64,000 bases of DNA. It comes from Humulus lupulus (Eukaryota; Streptophyta; Magnoliopsida; Rosales; Cannabaceae). Under the pieces are notes generated by a model. It saw only the letters and a list, made by a program, of their open reading frames with translations, did no database searches and was not told the DNA's origin. Made by a program: the position numbers and the translations under genes. Below are positions 1-10,013 of this stretch, in pieces. The stretch lies in NCBI RefSeq assembly GCF_963169125.1, contig NC_084801.1:111751061-111815060 (forward strand), in the 5' to 3' direction. The number at the start of each line of letters is the position of its first letter. Positions within the stretch are counted from its first letter, which is position 1.

Positions 1-618
1 GAAGTAACTAAAACATTGAGATGGATTTCATCAGGCCTAACTCGATTGGAAATTAAGCAATGCATTTGTTATTAATGAGTGTAGGTTCAACACTAAAGCT
101 CGTGATGATGTTAGGGTCACCCAAAATAGTGGTGTAAGTATTGTAGCTCAAACCCCACAAGTTTCTAGTGCTCATGATAAAAGCCCTATATATGGTGACA
201 TGAAGTTTTATGGTGTCATCCAAGACATATGGGAGCTTGATTACCGTGAATTTAGGATGTCGATGCTCAAGTGTGATTGGGTGGATAACAACATGGTGTG
301 GAGAAAGAAAAATTAGGCTTCATTAAAGTTGATTTGAATAGAATAGGGCATAAGAAAGACTCATTTATAATGGCAACTCAAGCTAAACAAGTGTTCTACA
401 TTGATGATCCTACTTGATCAAGATGATCGATAGTGCTTGCTTCACAACCAAGATACAAAGTGGATGACGACGATCAATGTGACTTCGTTGAATTATAAAC
501 TTCTGAAAAAGAGTGTGGTAATATCCCTGAGTTTGAGGGAGTTGAAGCAAATATTGGGCCTTATTTAAGAAAAGACGGTGATGGAATCAAGATTGTAAGA
601 ATTCATTTTTATGAATGA
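1..618 (+). pseudogene. CACTA (En/Spm) TNP2 transposase, C-terminal part
   Basis: Remains of the C-terminal part of the TNP2-type transposase of a plant CACTA DNA transposon. Conceptual translation gives the hallmarks of the region that follows the catalytic domain (DUF4216-like): QNSGVSIVAQTP near 125-160, KFYGVIQDIWELDYREFRM near 205-260, KCDWVDNN near 270-290, and, after a frame change near 305-320, DLNRIGHKKDSFIMATQAKQ near 330-390. The catalytic core lies left of the window. The frame is lost at a TAG near 316 and again near 415. A good splice donor (ATT|GTAAGA) at about 594 suggests the reading frame originally continued into 731 onward rather than ending at the TGA at 616-618. Family assignment is firm; exact exon limits are not. 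Confidence 0.85.
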
Positions 619-730
619 CATAACATATTATATTTTACTTTAAATTTACAATATTAGCCTTAAAATTTTGTCACACTTATAACTTTTCTTATGTTGTGAT
701 ATATTTTGTGTTTCCTATGTTGACAAGATC

Positions 731-2271
731 ATGGACCCATCTGATGATCATCTTGAGGAGCACTTAGACGGTGATCCCGACGAGCAGGTTAATATTGATT
801 CCATGGATGGGTCGACTAGTGTTGATTCTGTGGGTGTTCATGACCATGAGGAAGGGGATAATGTTGAAGAGAATGCAGAAGTCAAAAGCAAGACACATAT
901 GGTACATGAAGCATAGTGCGATTGGAAAATATTATAGTAGATAAAATAAAAGAAATCAGACGCCATTTGAGGTTCAACAGCCGAGGGCAATCGATCGGGA
1001 CCCCAAACAGAGAGCTTCAGTGTTATTTAGGAATGCAATCCAAAAGTATGGTGCCAATTCACATAGACAATTGCTCAATGTTCCTCAATAAGTATTGGAT
1101 AGCTTATGGAAAGATGTCAATGTAAGACGCTTCACAATATTTTAAAATAAATTAATGAATATTTTATAATTTTATTTTGCTTACTAATGTTTCTTAAATA
1201 ATGTGAAGCTAGCTTTCCACCTAAATGAGAAGATGCAAAAAGATATTATGAGCTGAGTTGGTACTAAGCGGAGACAATTCAAAAGTATTTTGAACAAGAA
1301 ATTTGTAGTCCCTTACGTTGATGGCCCAAGTCTATTAGAAGCAGACCCTCATGTTCTCGATAAACCTCCACCACACAATCATATAAAAGAAACACACTGG
1401 AAAGAATTTGTCAAGAAAAAGACAACCAAAGATTTTCAAGCTGTTAGAAAATTACAACAAGACCATTGTAATCATTTACAGTACCCTCATAGGACTTCAC
1501 GTCATAGCTATACTGAATTGGAAGTTGATTTAGTAAGTAAACATATAAAATGATTTATGTCTAATTTTATATTTTCTTCATTTAATTATTAAATTAACAT
1601 ATTTCTATTATATGCAACAAGTTAAATGGAACACAATTGAGCAGATAGATCGCTCTATACTCTGGAAGGAGGCTAGAAAGAATTCTTCTGGTAACTATGC
1701 CACCGAGTGTGATAAGATCATAGGAGAGGCCATTTTAAGTTTAGAAACATTTATGAGTATTGTTAATTATTCTATATTTTGGTAACAAATATATAATTGA
1801 TTAATTTTTTTACAAGAGACATGCTTGAGCAAAGAAAAGAGGCAAACTCATTGAGATTGAAACGAATGACATCTTGACACAAGTTTTGGGAACTGCTGAA
1901 CACCGAGGTTGAGTTCAAGGCCAGAGTCGGGGTGTAACACAAATAGACTATTTTCATAAGCTTGCTGAGGCGGGGGTCTAAGGGGCTTGCAGAAAAAACA
2001 AATGGAGTTTCAATGACAATCCAACATACGACATAGAGAGGAGATTGAGAATTTGAAAGAATTGTTTATGTTGAAGTATGAAGAGTTATCGACGAAGATG
2101 GCACATATGCAAGCTAACTTTGGTAGTCAGTCAAGCTTTGGTAGCCATTCTCACGTAAATACACCAGAATTTAAGGCACTGATTCACTCAACTTCAGAGG
2201 TTGAGGCACGGATTGACATTACCCCTTCGCATGAGACACCCACACCTATTATTCATGCTAACCAACCAAAG
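731..2271 (+). pseudogene. CACTA second gene, Transposase_24-like N-terminal half
   Basis: Second gene of the same CACTA element, matching the plant Ptta/En/Spm-type Transposase_24 pattern. An acidic leader (731-913) is followed by FNSRGQSIGTPN and YLGMQSKSMVPIHI (about 975-1075), AFHLNEKMQKDIM (about 1210-1250), RRQFKSILNKKFVVPY (about 1270-1315), HWKEFVKKKTTKDFQ (about 1395-1440) and KLQQDHCNHLQYPHRTSR (about 1450-1505). Two introns look preserved: about 1122-1208 (donor AATGTAAG) and 1533-1621 (donor GTAAGTAA). Later comes DILTQVLGTAEHRG (about 1868-1910), also typical. Several stops break the frame (TAG at 914-916, others near 1255 and 1915). The protein is thought to bind the transposon ends, but that role is from the family, not from this copy. 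Confidence 0.8.
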
Positions 2272-2336
2272 GTAAATTCTCTTTTATTATTTAAGAAATG
2301 ATAATTAAACTTATACTAACTGTTACATCATTGCAG

Positions 2337-3164
2337 AAAGATGTTAAGTGCAAATTATATGTTCAACAAGGTGGTGATGTTGTGGCTCTTGGACAGGAGA
2401 TGGCTACCAAAGGAGAAGTACATGGGGTCAAATTAGAGCATGGTAACTATCGTGTTGTTGTTGATAAATGTCTAGATCTGAGTACAAAACTACTTCCTAA
2501 AAATTTGGGGATGGGATGACCCTTGTGGTTCATGCACTCAACAGTTTTGTTCCATGCCCATCGCGTTTGATCGTTACTTGTGATCATGAACAAGTAACAA
2601 TAGCTGCAAAAGAGAATTTGATTTCTTTTGTGAATTTTTATCTAAATTCTTCTGTGTTTATTGTGAAGGAATCCAAGAGACTAAAAAAGAAAATAAAGAG
2701 TATATCACCAGCTGGTCCACCAACACAAGACTCAAAACATCCTCCAAAACGACTTCCCACTACTCTAGAAGAGGCAGGATCACGTATGGCTAGTAAGCCA
2801 CCAATCATTGTTAAGGTTCCAACAAGACTTCCTATGTTTTTGAAGATACTTATGGGTTCTGTGAAGTACGTAGAACCAGGATTCATGATTGACATCTCGA
2901 TGGAGGCTGATATTATGGGCAATTCATATACCTTATATATCTCACATAAAGATATAGACACTTTGGACTTATGGAGGAAATCAGTGTGTCTTGCATGTAC
3001 ACTTTGGACTATTTCAAGTAAAATTTAAATTAACAAACATTATATAATTTAGTTTCTTTTGAAACATATGTATAATATGATTAAATTTCATGTATGTAGT
3101 ATAATATATTATGAGTTGTGTGATAAAGAGATATCACACTTTTTTGGTTTCATTAAGCCATCAC
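2337..3164 (+). pseudogene. CACTA second gene, middle part
   Basis: Continuation of the CACTA second gene after a well-formed intron at 2272-2336 (donor AAAG|GTAAAT, acceptor TTGCAG, branch-like ACTAAC). The exon begins KDVKCKLYVQQGGDVVALGQ and reads through VHGVKLEHGNYRVVVDKC, the conserved block before the protease domain. A frameshift near 2515 moves the reading to the frame of 2516-3028, whose later part (LDLWRKSVCLACTLW...) runs towards the protease domain. The last legible block, FFGFIKPS (about 3140-3160), is the start of the Ulp1-like domain and is cut by the solo LTR that begins at 3165; it resumes at 5608. Confidence 0.75.
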
Positions 3165-5607
3165 TATAACATCCCAAATTACATAATCAGGCTTATGGCC
3201 TTGATTAGGAGGCCAGGATGACAAATTATAGAAATTATGTGCTTATGTGATATATATGGGTGTTATTATATGATTATGTGAGTTATATTGTGATATGACT
3301 TGATATGCATGTATAGGTGTATTAAATATGCATGTGGGCCCGTTTCTTACTAGAAGGGAAATTATCGAAATTTGGCCCATAATGGGTATATTTGGAATAT
3401 ATGTGATATGTGTGGGACCACATTATTATGTGGATATATTTGGGTTACTCGGCACGAGGTGATCCTAGGGAGCAAGTTAGTTGGAAAGTCACGACGGGAC
3501 CAATACTCGACTCGGGGTGAGTCAAGTGGTATTTGGGTATATAGTACATTACCAGGATAGGGTAATGGGAATGAATATTCGAGGATATATTCAGAGTTAG
3601 TGAGATTAAGAGGGAGTTCTGGGAATTTTGACTATTTTACCCTTGGGGGGAGTTTTGGGTACCCCAAGCCTTGGAATTTACTTAAGGTTACCTGAGCTCA
3701 AAGTAACCTGATAGAAACAGAAATATGTTCAAACTCTCTCTCTCTCTCTCTCTCTCTCGTTCCCCTTTTTACCGCTCATTTCATTTTCGAAGGAAACTAG
3801 AGTCATAACGATTCTAGGGAAAATTGGAAGCATGATAGCCGGAGGATTCAACTGGAAAATGACTTAAATAGAGGTAATCCAAGCTTTAAGTTTTGACTTT
3901 TCTAGTTCTTAAGTTTTGATTGGATTTTATGGTTTTGATGAGTTTTTGATTGGATTGTAACTTGGGTTTTGATGGTTTAGGGCTGCTGAGTTGGTTGGGA
4001 ACTTTGTTTATGGGATTTGGCTATGTTTGGAGAGGTTTTCGGAAGGATTTGGCTTGAGAAAAATGGAGAAAAAACAAAGTTTGCAAGTTGAGCTACGACC
4101 CTATTATTGGGGCGTCGCGACTCTCTTGGACGAGGGAGAAGCTGGTGACTTTTGGGCTTTTGAGCCGCGACGCCTGTTAGGGGGAGTCGTGATGCAGGTG
4201 TAGGCAGGGATGAGGAATGGGGCTCTGAATTGAGCGGGCCGCGACTCAAATGCTTGGGGGCTACAACGCTTAAAGGATTTTGGGCCTTGGAAGGGTTTTG
4301 AATGCAGGAACTCAAACCTAAGGGCTCAGGATCGATACTATTACCCGGTTTAGTAGGATTCAACGTCACGAAGGCTAGGATTCAGTTCGGAAGCCTTTAT
4401 TTACTTGTTTTTTTTATAGGATTCTATACTTGGTTATGACTAGGTTATCGCTAAGGACTCGGGATCAGGATCGTGCTCGAGGGTTGTTCTTATTTCACAT
4501 TACACTCTGACATGAGGTAATAAAATTGCACCCAATATGTGATAAACATGATTAGGGCTTGGCCCGAATGCTGAATACAGATTTGATTAGGGCTTGGACC
4601 CCTATAAATGTGCATGGTTATGATTATGCCTGTAAATGATTGATGAAGCATGATGAATTCTCTATTTATGGATATTAGTTATATGATAAATGCATGGTAA
4701 CATTATATAATTGAGAAATGCTAAAATTATGAGTCAAGGACAACAATAACGTTGAGCGATTGTCGAAAAGCATTGACTTATGAGTCAAGGGCGGAAATAG
4801 CGCGCTGAGCACTGGTCATTTTGGTAAGACCTAATCAGGAGCGCATTATACGCTTGTTCAACCCAATGGTCGTGGAAAATTAACCGTCAGGTACACTGGG
4901 CCAGCTCTAAAGCTGGTTATACAAAGGATAGGGCCATGGGCCTCGGGGTGACTTATTTGTCCCATATCCTAGGGCGCTGAGCCCCAATATGATTATTAAT
5001 CATGTAACTTGGGAAACAGGCCTAGATATGATTCAGTTAATCATTTGTTTAGGGCAGCTGGCCCCATATGACACTGTAGTCATTTATATGATTGGTATGC
5101 ACACATGGGAAGGGTTATTACTGCTTGGCATGCTTATTATGGTTTGGTAATGTACTATTAATTGCTTATGAGCATGTTTAAGTTTTCTTGCTGGGCCTTG
5201 GCTCACGGGTGTTGTGTGGTGTACGCAAGGGGAAAGGGAAGCTGGACCAACCATGAGTTGGAGAGCTTAGGTGTCAACGTGTACATATGAGGCCGCTTGA
5301 CCACCACGACCAAGGTTTCTTAGAGGAACTAGGGTTAAACCCTATTTTTGCTGCTTAGGTCGGCGAGTTGTAACTTTTGAGTTGTATTTTCCCTTTTGGA
5401 ACTACAAACAACTATGTAACCGTTTATTATGGGATCCCATGTACAACTTAAAGTTTTAATGAAAAATCTATCCCTTTTGACCAAAAATTTTAACCCTGGA
5501 CCATTAACCACATTTAGTTTCACATGTATGGACAAATAACTCGTTTAGCGAATTTAGCACTATTTAAAATACATTGTGTAACGGTCTTAGCTAATCAGGG
5601 TGCTACA
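3165..5607 (+). mobile_element. Solo LTR S1 (large Gypsy-type LTR, 2443 bp)
   Basis: A single LTR with no internal region, inserted in the CACTA protease domain. It starts TATAACATCCCAAAT (ancestral TGTAAC) and ends GGGTGCTACA, with both halves of the interrupted protein lying directly against its edges. The same family occurs at 48864-51104, at 20319-21790 and reversed at 19534-20198. Shared landmarks are the opening 'gccttgattag', a GC-rich 'cgcgac' core, the GAGTCAAGG/GCGCTGAGC block, and 'tcttgctgggccttggctca' near the 3' end. Flanking 5-mers ATCAC (3160-3164) and TTCGC (5608-5612) match at only three of five positions, consistent with an old insertion. A solo LTR arises by recombination between the two LTRs of a full element. 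Confidence 0.8.
3734..3758. repeat. (CT)n microsatellite
   Basis: Uninterrupted CT dinucleotide run of about 25 bases inside solo LTR S1, just upstream of the segment that resembles a transcribed leader with a GGTAATCC donor-like site near 3872. Confidence 0.95.
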
Positions 5608-6319
5608 TTCGCAGTCGTCAAAAATCAGGGCCAATATAGATAATCGAGTTAAAATTATCTCGGACTGTATCAATAACACAGTGATGGATCAGAATTGGTT
5701 AATGGCATACCATTTCGAGTGAGTAAAATTTTAATATTGATTTTCCTTATGCGTTATTATTTAAAGTTATATTAATAACTTTGTTTTCAATGTAGACGTC
5801 ACTAGATGTTACTGATCATTGATCCAGATAATCACATGTGTTACTATCTCGATCCACTTAGAAATTCTCCTCTAAATGATATCACAAACCTTATGAACAA
5901 ATAATATATTTTAAATTTATTTTAGATTATACTATGGTGATACAAAACAAAAATGTTCTTCATATTGATGTATATATAGTGTCTATCCACACATTAAGAG
6001 AAAGATAGGGAGGAATGAAAAAGTTAAAAGTGGAAAATAGTCAATTGCCCTCGTCAGAATTCGTTGGTAGAGTGCGACTTTTATATCATAAGGATAATGA
6101 AGGAGTATTACTTGCATGAGGCACTCATCCAATGGCTAACTACTAATATAAGTATATTTATAATAGCTGAACTACAATTCTATTCAATTTAGTTTCTAAC
6201 TTAATTTTTTATTTTTATTTTTGTAGTATGGTGGGAAAAACACATATAACCGTGAGGAAATCAATGAAACTCAAAATGAATGGGCAGCTATGCTCCTTGA
6301 GCGGATGAGTCGAAGCTAG
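5608..6319 (+). pseudogene. CACTA second gene, Ulp1-like cysteine protease C-terminus
   Basis: C-terminal SUMO-protease-like (Ulp1, peptidase C48) domain of the CACTA second gene, resuming after solo LTR S1. Legible blocks are RVKIISDCINNT (about 5645-5680), an intron at about 5719-5795 (donor GAGTGAGTA, acceptor TGTAG), then RH*MLLIIDPDNHMCYYLDPL with the catalytic His codon at 5800-5802 and Asp codon at 5851-5853. The catalytic Cys follows in ECDFYIIRIMKE (TGC at 6073-6075). The normal Trp after His is a TAG stop, and the Gly after Cys is Asp. The end TYNREEINETQNEWAAML, stop at 6317-6319, is the usual C-terminus. All three catalytic residues survive, but stops and frame changes make the copy non-functional. 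Confidence 0.8.
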
Positions 6320-7079
6320 GGTTACTTTTGAAATCACAATTCTAAATAGGCTAATTATAGTTAGCACATGCACTTACATAGTTAAGACAATAATGTATTT
6401 ACATAGTTAATGCAAGAATTATACATCTTGATCTTGTAACTTTAGTTTTATAATATACTGAATTCTGTTGATTTTGTATGATGGGTAATTTTATATAGAT
6501 TATATTGTAATTATACAGGAAATTTTGAATAAATATAGAAGTTTAAAATATGGGAAAATTTTCCCTATTTTTGTGTATGGTACATCAGTCTCAAAAAAAC
6601 TATTGTGTAAGTGTTGTTATTTTGACTTAGAAGACATCATAGGAAGACAGTTCAAAACATTAATCTCATGTACCACATGACATGGGGTTTGCTTAAAACA
6701 TGTTGTCTCATGTAACGACACTTGCTCATAAATTGTCGTATCATGTACTGCAGGAGACGCCATTTACACAACAACTATCGTCCTTTGTGATACATGAGAT
6801 GACATTTTTATTTGAATTTTCATCTCCTCCTAGGACATGACACTACACTGCATGGTACAACAGAATTAGAACTGTTGTATGAATGTTCTTACCACAGTTT
6901 ATATCTTGCAAACTTAATTCACACCTTTGAAAAGGAAAACCTAGATAGAGCCCATATATTTGTTTCAAAATCTTGCAAAACCAGATGATTGGAAGAGATC
7001 TATTGAATTTATTTTTGGTATAATTTTTATGATTTCTCATCTCTCAAAAGCATAAATAAACAAAAACTATAAAGGAAAA
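6320..7079. other. CACTA 3' flank, AT-rich, with TCATGTA-type motifs
   Basis: No gene seen. Between 6570 and 6845 there are several related short motifs in both orientations (TCATGTAC, CATGACAT, TCATGTAA, ATCATGTAC, ATACATGAGATGACA), which could be part of the subterminal repeats where CACTA transposases bind. I could not find a convincing CACTA terminus downstream, so the element boundary is unknown. Confidence 0.4.
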
Positions 7080-7380
7080 AGAAAACCCCAAAGTCGATGG
7101 GGACTTGCCAGAGACATCTGAGTTGAAGTAGTGAAGAGGGTTCACTGGGTTTTTCTCCTTCTTCGCCAGCAACCATGGTTATGTTTCTCCTTCTTCGCCA
7201 ACAACCATGGTTCCGTCGTCACTCATCCCCAGCTCTGAATCCATATATGAGACCACAACTCTGGCAAAGCTCATTCGACGTTGTCCACAACTCTGGGGTA
7301 AAGCTTCCATCCTCGACCGGTTTGGCTTTTCTCTCTCTAGGTTGAAGAAACAGTCAGTCGAGCTTTGAAGAAGCAGTTGA
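7080..7380. other. GC-richer gene-like island in AT-rich spacer
   Basis: An abrupt rise in GC with CT-rich leader-like sequence, a duplicated phrase (tctccttcttcgccarcaac, at about 7156 and 7188) and a short open stretch. It is followed by AT-rich sequence and by a Mutator-like terminal signature at 7535-7715. The composition resembles the captured islands inside the two Mutator-like elements at 14841 and 28171, but no protein is recognisable. Confidence 0.35.
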
Positions 7381-7534
7381 CTTCTGTTTGTTTTTTAATT
7401 TTATGTTTTTTAATTAATTAAGAAAGATATTTTAGTTTAAATTATTTTTTAATGTTTTAATTTTTTTTGTTTTTTCTCTTAAATTCATTAAAATTATTAA
7501 AAAATAATTAATAATTAAATATGTGGCCTAATAA

Positions 7535-7715
7535 CTTGCCGACATGTATCCCCTAGGTGGCACTTAACTGGCCTAGTTGGCATTTAACAGCAAAAAGGGC
7601 CCGATTGCAACAAACCATTGACAGAAAGGGCTTTTTTCGTCAAAAAATTTGTTTGGGGGGTTTGTCATAACTTTTGCAAAACAATGGGAGGTTTTTGCTG
7701 CAAATATCTCTATTA
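7535..7715. repeat. Right end of a Mutator-like or MITE element (partial)
   Basis: Contains 'gacatgtatcccctaggtgg', 'ttgcaacaaaccattgac' and 'ggaggtttttgctgcaaat'. This is the kind of terminal sequence (tgcaaata near the edge, a CACGTGGCA-like motif about 150 bases inside) seen in the Mutator-like elements of this window. No matching left end was found upstream, so this is a truncated end or a degenerate copy. Confidence 0.35.
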
Positions 7716-8623
7716 TTTATATTAGATTTTTGAAGAGTAAGAACTTTTTTTATGAGAACCATTTTGTAATTAATATATGGAAATTTAATCCCACATTATT
7801 GTACAACATTTTTTAAATGCCACTTTTTTTTCTTTCTTTTCATTTTCAACTTTTCTCTTCTTTCTCACTGCAGAAGCAATGGCCTTTACCACAACCAAAG
7901 TCCCATAAATGAGAGTAGGAAAAGCTCAACTAGGCTATCAAACCTAGTTTGAATCATTTCAGCACTTTTTAGTCTAAATTTGTGAGATATATATATATAT
8001 ATATATATTATATTTGTTGTTCGTGCATTCTTTATTAGTTTTGTTGCAAACTAGCAACTAGTTATCCTGTAATGTTTTATCTATTTTATTAACTTATGAT
8101 GACTAGTTACCACTTTAAAATTGAAAAAATAAGTAACCAGTTATTGTGTCTTGCTTTATAAATTTTGCAAAAGTTCAAATTTACATTTAAAATTTAACTT
8201 AGTATCTATTGTAAGCCTCATTTCTTTAAATGGAATTAGAGATCGATTGTTTATGTTCTTGGGTACCATAAAATTGACAAAATTAGAATGATTTAAAAAT
8301 ATAATTAACTTGTGTTCTTCTTCTGTTTTTTTTTCTTTTAAATTGTTACACCTTAGATAACTGGTTACTTCTCTTAAATTGAAAAAAAAAATGGTAACTA
8401 GAAAATGTCTAATTCTTCCTAGATTAAAAAAAATTCAATTCCATACTCAACTCAAAATAGATTTTAAACCTCGTTTCTAATACTAGAATTAAAGATAGGC
8501 TGATTTTGTTCTTGGATTCCGCAAAATCAACAAAGTCACAACTAAATTCGATAAAAACAATAGTGCCTAGTGATCTTATGGTGTTGGAAAATAACAGATT
8601 ACCACTTTGAAAGTGAGAAACTT
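7716..8623. other. AT-rich spacer with (AT)n and degenerate repeats
   Basis: No gene seen. An (AT)n microsatellite lies at 7986-8008. The phrase 'agttaccactttaaaattga' (about 8104) recurs in degraded form at about 8362 (ggttacttctcttaaattga) and 8598 (gattaccactttgaaagtga), suggesting an old tandem or dispersed array. Confidence 0.5.
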
Positions 8624-9214
8624 GAGGCATGTTTGACATTGTTTTCTGTTTTTTGTTTTCAAAATTGTGTTTTTCAGAAATGAGAACAGAAAACAGTTTT
8701 GTAGTTATAAAAAAACATCATGTATTTGATTATTGTTTTAATAATTTTTTAGTTTTATTTTTTTTAAAAAATCTTAAATAAAAAATTAATAAATATATTT
8801 ACAAAAAGAAAAATCTTTTAAAAGTTTGTAATAAATAATGAGATAAATTAATGTGAAAGAAAAAATGATGAAAAATAATGAGAGAGAAAGTAAGGAGAGA
8901 AATTGATGAGAGAGAAAGTAAGGAGATCAAAAGTGATGAGAGAAAAAGTGAGGAGAGATAAATTAATGAGAGAGAAAGTGATGTGAAATAATAATAATAA
9001 TAATAATAATAAAAATGTTATGCGAGAAAAAAAAATTGAGAACAAGTAAAAATAACATTTTGTTGTTCTCAAAATTTTCTGTTTTTTGTAACTTTGTTTT
9101 TAAAAATTGTTTTTTTTTAAACAATGTTAAACACCCCTACTTGTTTTCAGAAAACAACTTTTAGGTTTTAAAAACAAAAAAACAGTTTTTTTAAATAAGG
9201 AGACAAACACCCTC
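8624..9214. mobile_element. Candidate hAT-like MITE with imperfect inverted ends
   Basis: The left edge GAGGCATGTTTGACA and the right edge, read in reverse complement as GAGGGTGTTTGTCTCC, form imperfect inverted ends. Inside, both arms carry the same phrases (ttttctgttttttgttttca; gaaaacagtttt) in opposite orientation. The centre holds a GA-rich tandem block (8864-8985, degenerate unit of about 30 bases built on gatgagagagaaagt) and an (AAT)n run at 8987-9011. I found no clear 8-bp target duplication, so the boundaries are tentative. It encodes nothing. Confidence 0.45.
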
Positions 9215-9253
9215 TTGGTAACTATTAATTGTGTTGAATTACCAAAAAAAATT

Positions 9254-9480
9254 GAGAAATTTACTTAATATACTTAATTTCGCCAAAAAAAAAAAATTAT
9301 ATTTCTACGAACTAACAAAGTTTTTTTTTTTATTTTTACTTTTTGGGGAAATTTTTACATTTTTACAGTTTTACCATTTTTTCTTTCATTGTGTTGTTTT
9401 TTTAGATGTTATTGTGTTGTTTTTTTATTAGTTTATGTTTATGTATAGTTATTTTTGTATCATTTTTTAGTTGTTTAAGT
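9254..9480. repeat. Dispersed repeat R, copy 1
   Basis: About 220 bases that match 19336-19533 in the same orientation: 'gaaatttacttaatatactt', a poly-T tract, 'aaatttttacatttttacag' and 'gtttatgtatagttattttt'. Non-coding; class unknown, possibly one terminal part of a MITE. Confidence 0.6.
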
Positions 9481-9546
9481 TTATGTATAATTGTTATGTT
9501 GTTGTGTTGGTATTTAATTGTATTAAGATATATTTTGAATTTACTT

Positions 9547-9677
9547 TTTTGAACGTGTTAGTATACAGTGGGTTAACGTCCAGTTGTTGTCCAACCATCG
9601 TTTTTTAGTTGCTTTTGAATGTGTTAATATGCAGTGAGTTGATGTCTAGTTGTTGTCTAATCGTTGTTTTTAGTTGC
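9547..9677. repeat. Two-unit tandem duplication, 66 bp unit
   Basis: Units at 9547-9612 and 9613-9677, each ending TTTTTAGTTGC. The second differs from the first mainly by C/T and G/A transitions (for example AACGTCCAG versus GATGTCTAG). Confidence 0.8.
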
Positions 9678-9811
9678 TTTTTTTACACCTATTTTTATTA
9701 TAAAAAAAAAATTAAATCATTTTTTTTAATACCTAAAGTAATAATTTTGAAGAAAAAAATTAGGGACCATAATAAAGTAAAAAACAACAAAAAGATACAT
9801 ATATATTTATA

Positions 9812-9948
9812 TAAGGATATTAGTTTATCCTTGTTTATAGTTAACATACCTTATCCTTAACTATAGTTAGTTATACTAAGTAACTTCCCCTACTGATTAT
9901 ATATGTACCCCAATTAGCTTTTCATAATATACAATATATTTCTTAATA
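9812..9948 (+). repeat. Copia 5' LTR
   Basis: Matches 14296-14433 nearly throughout. The first bases are TA where the 3' copy has TG, a likely point mutation. A TATA-like stretch (TTATATATG, about 9896-9904) is placed as expected for the LTR promoter. Confidence 0.85.
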
Positions 9949-9959
9949 TGGTATCAGCC
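9949..9959 (+). other. Copia primer-binding site
   Basis: TGGTATCAGCC directly after the 5' LTR. It is the standard plant Copia site complementary to the 3' end of initiator methionine tRNA (usual form TGGTATCAGAGC), with a two-base loss. Confidence 0.85.
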
Positions 9960-10013
9960 AAAACACAACCAAAAATCGATTCTTGAAACCCATTCTTTTC
10001 CTTCGCCTCTTCC

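Noticed and set aside
6835..6860. GACACTACACTGC as the CACTA terminus
   Set aside because: CACTA ends read CACTACAAGAA or similar with an inverted partner and 3-bp duplication; none of these is present.
8848..9431. Leu/Phe-rich short frames
   Set aside because: Poly-T and GA-repeat translations in AT-rich sequence; no start context, no homology.
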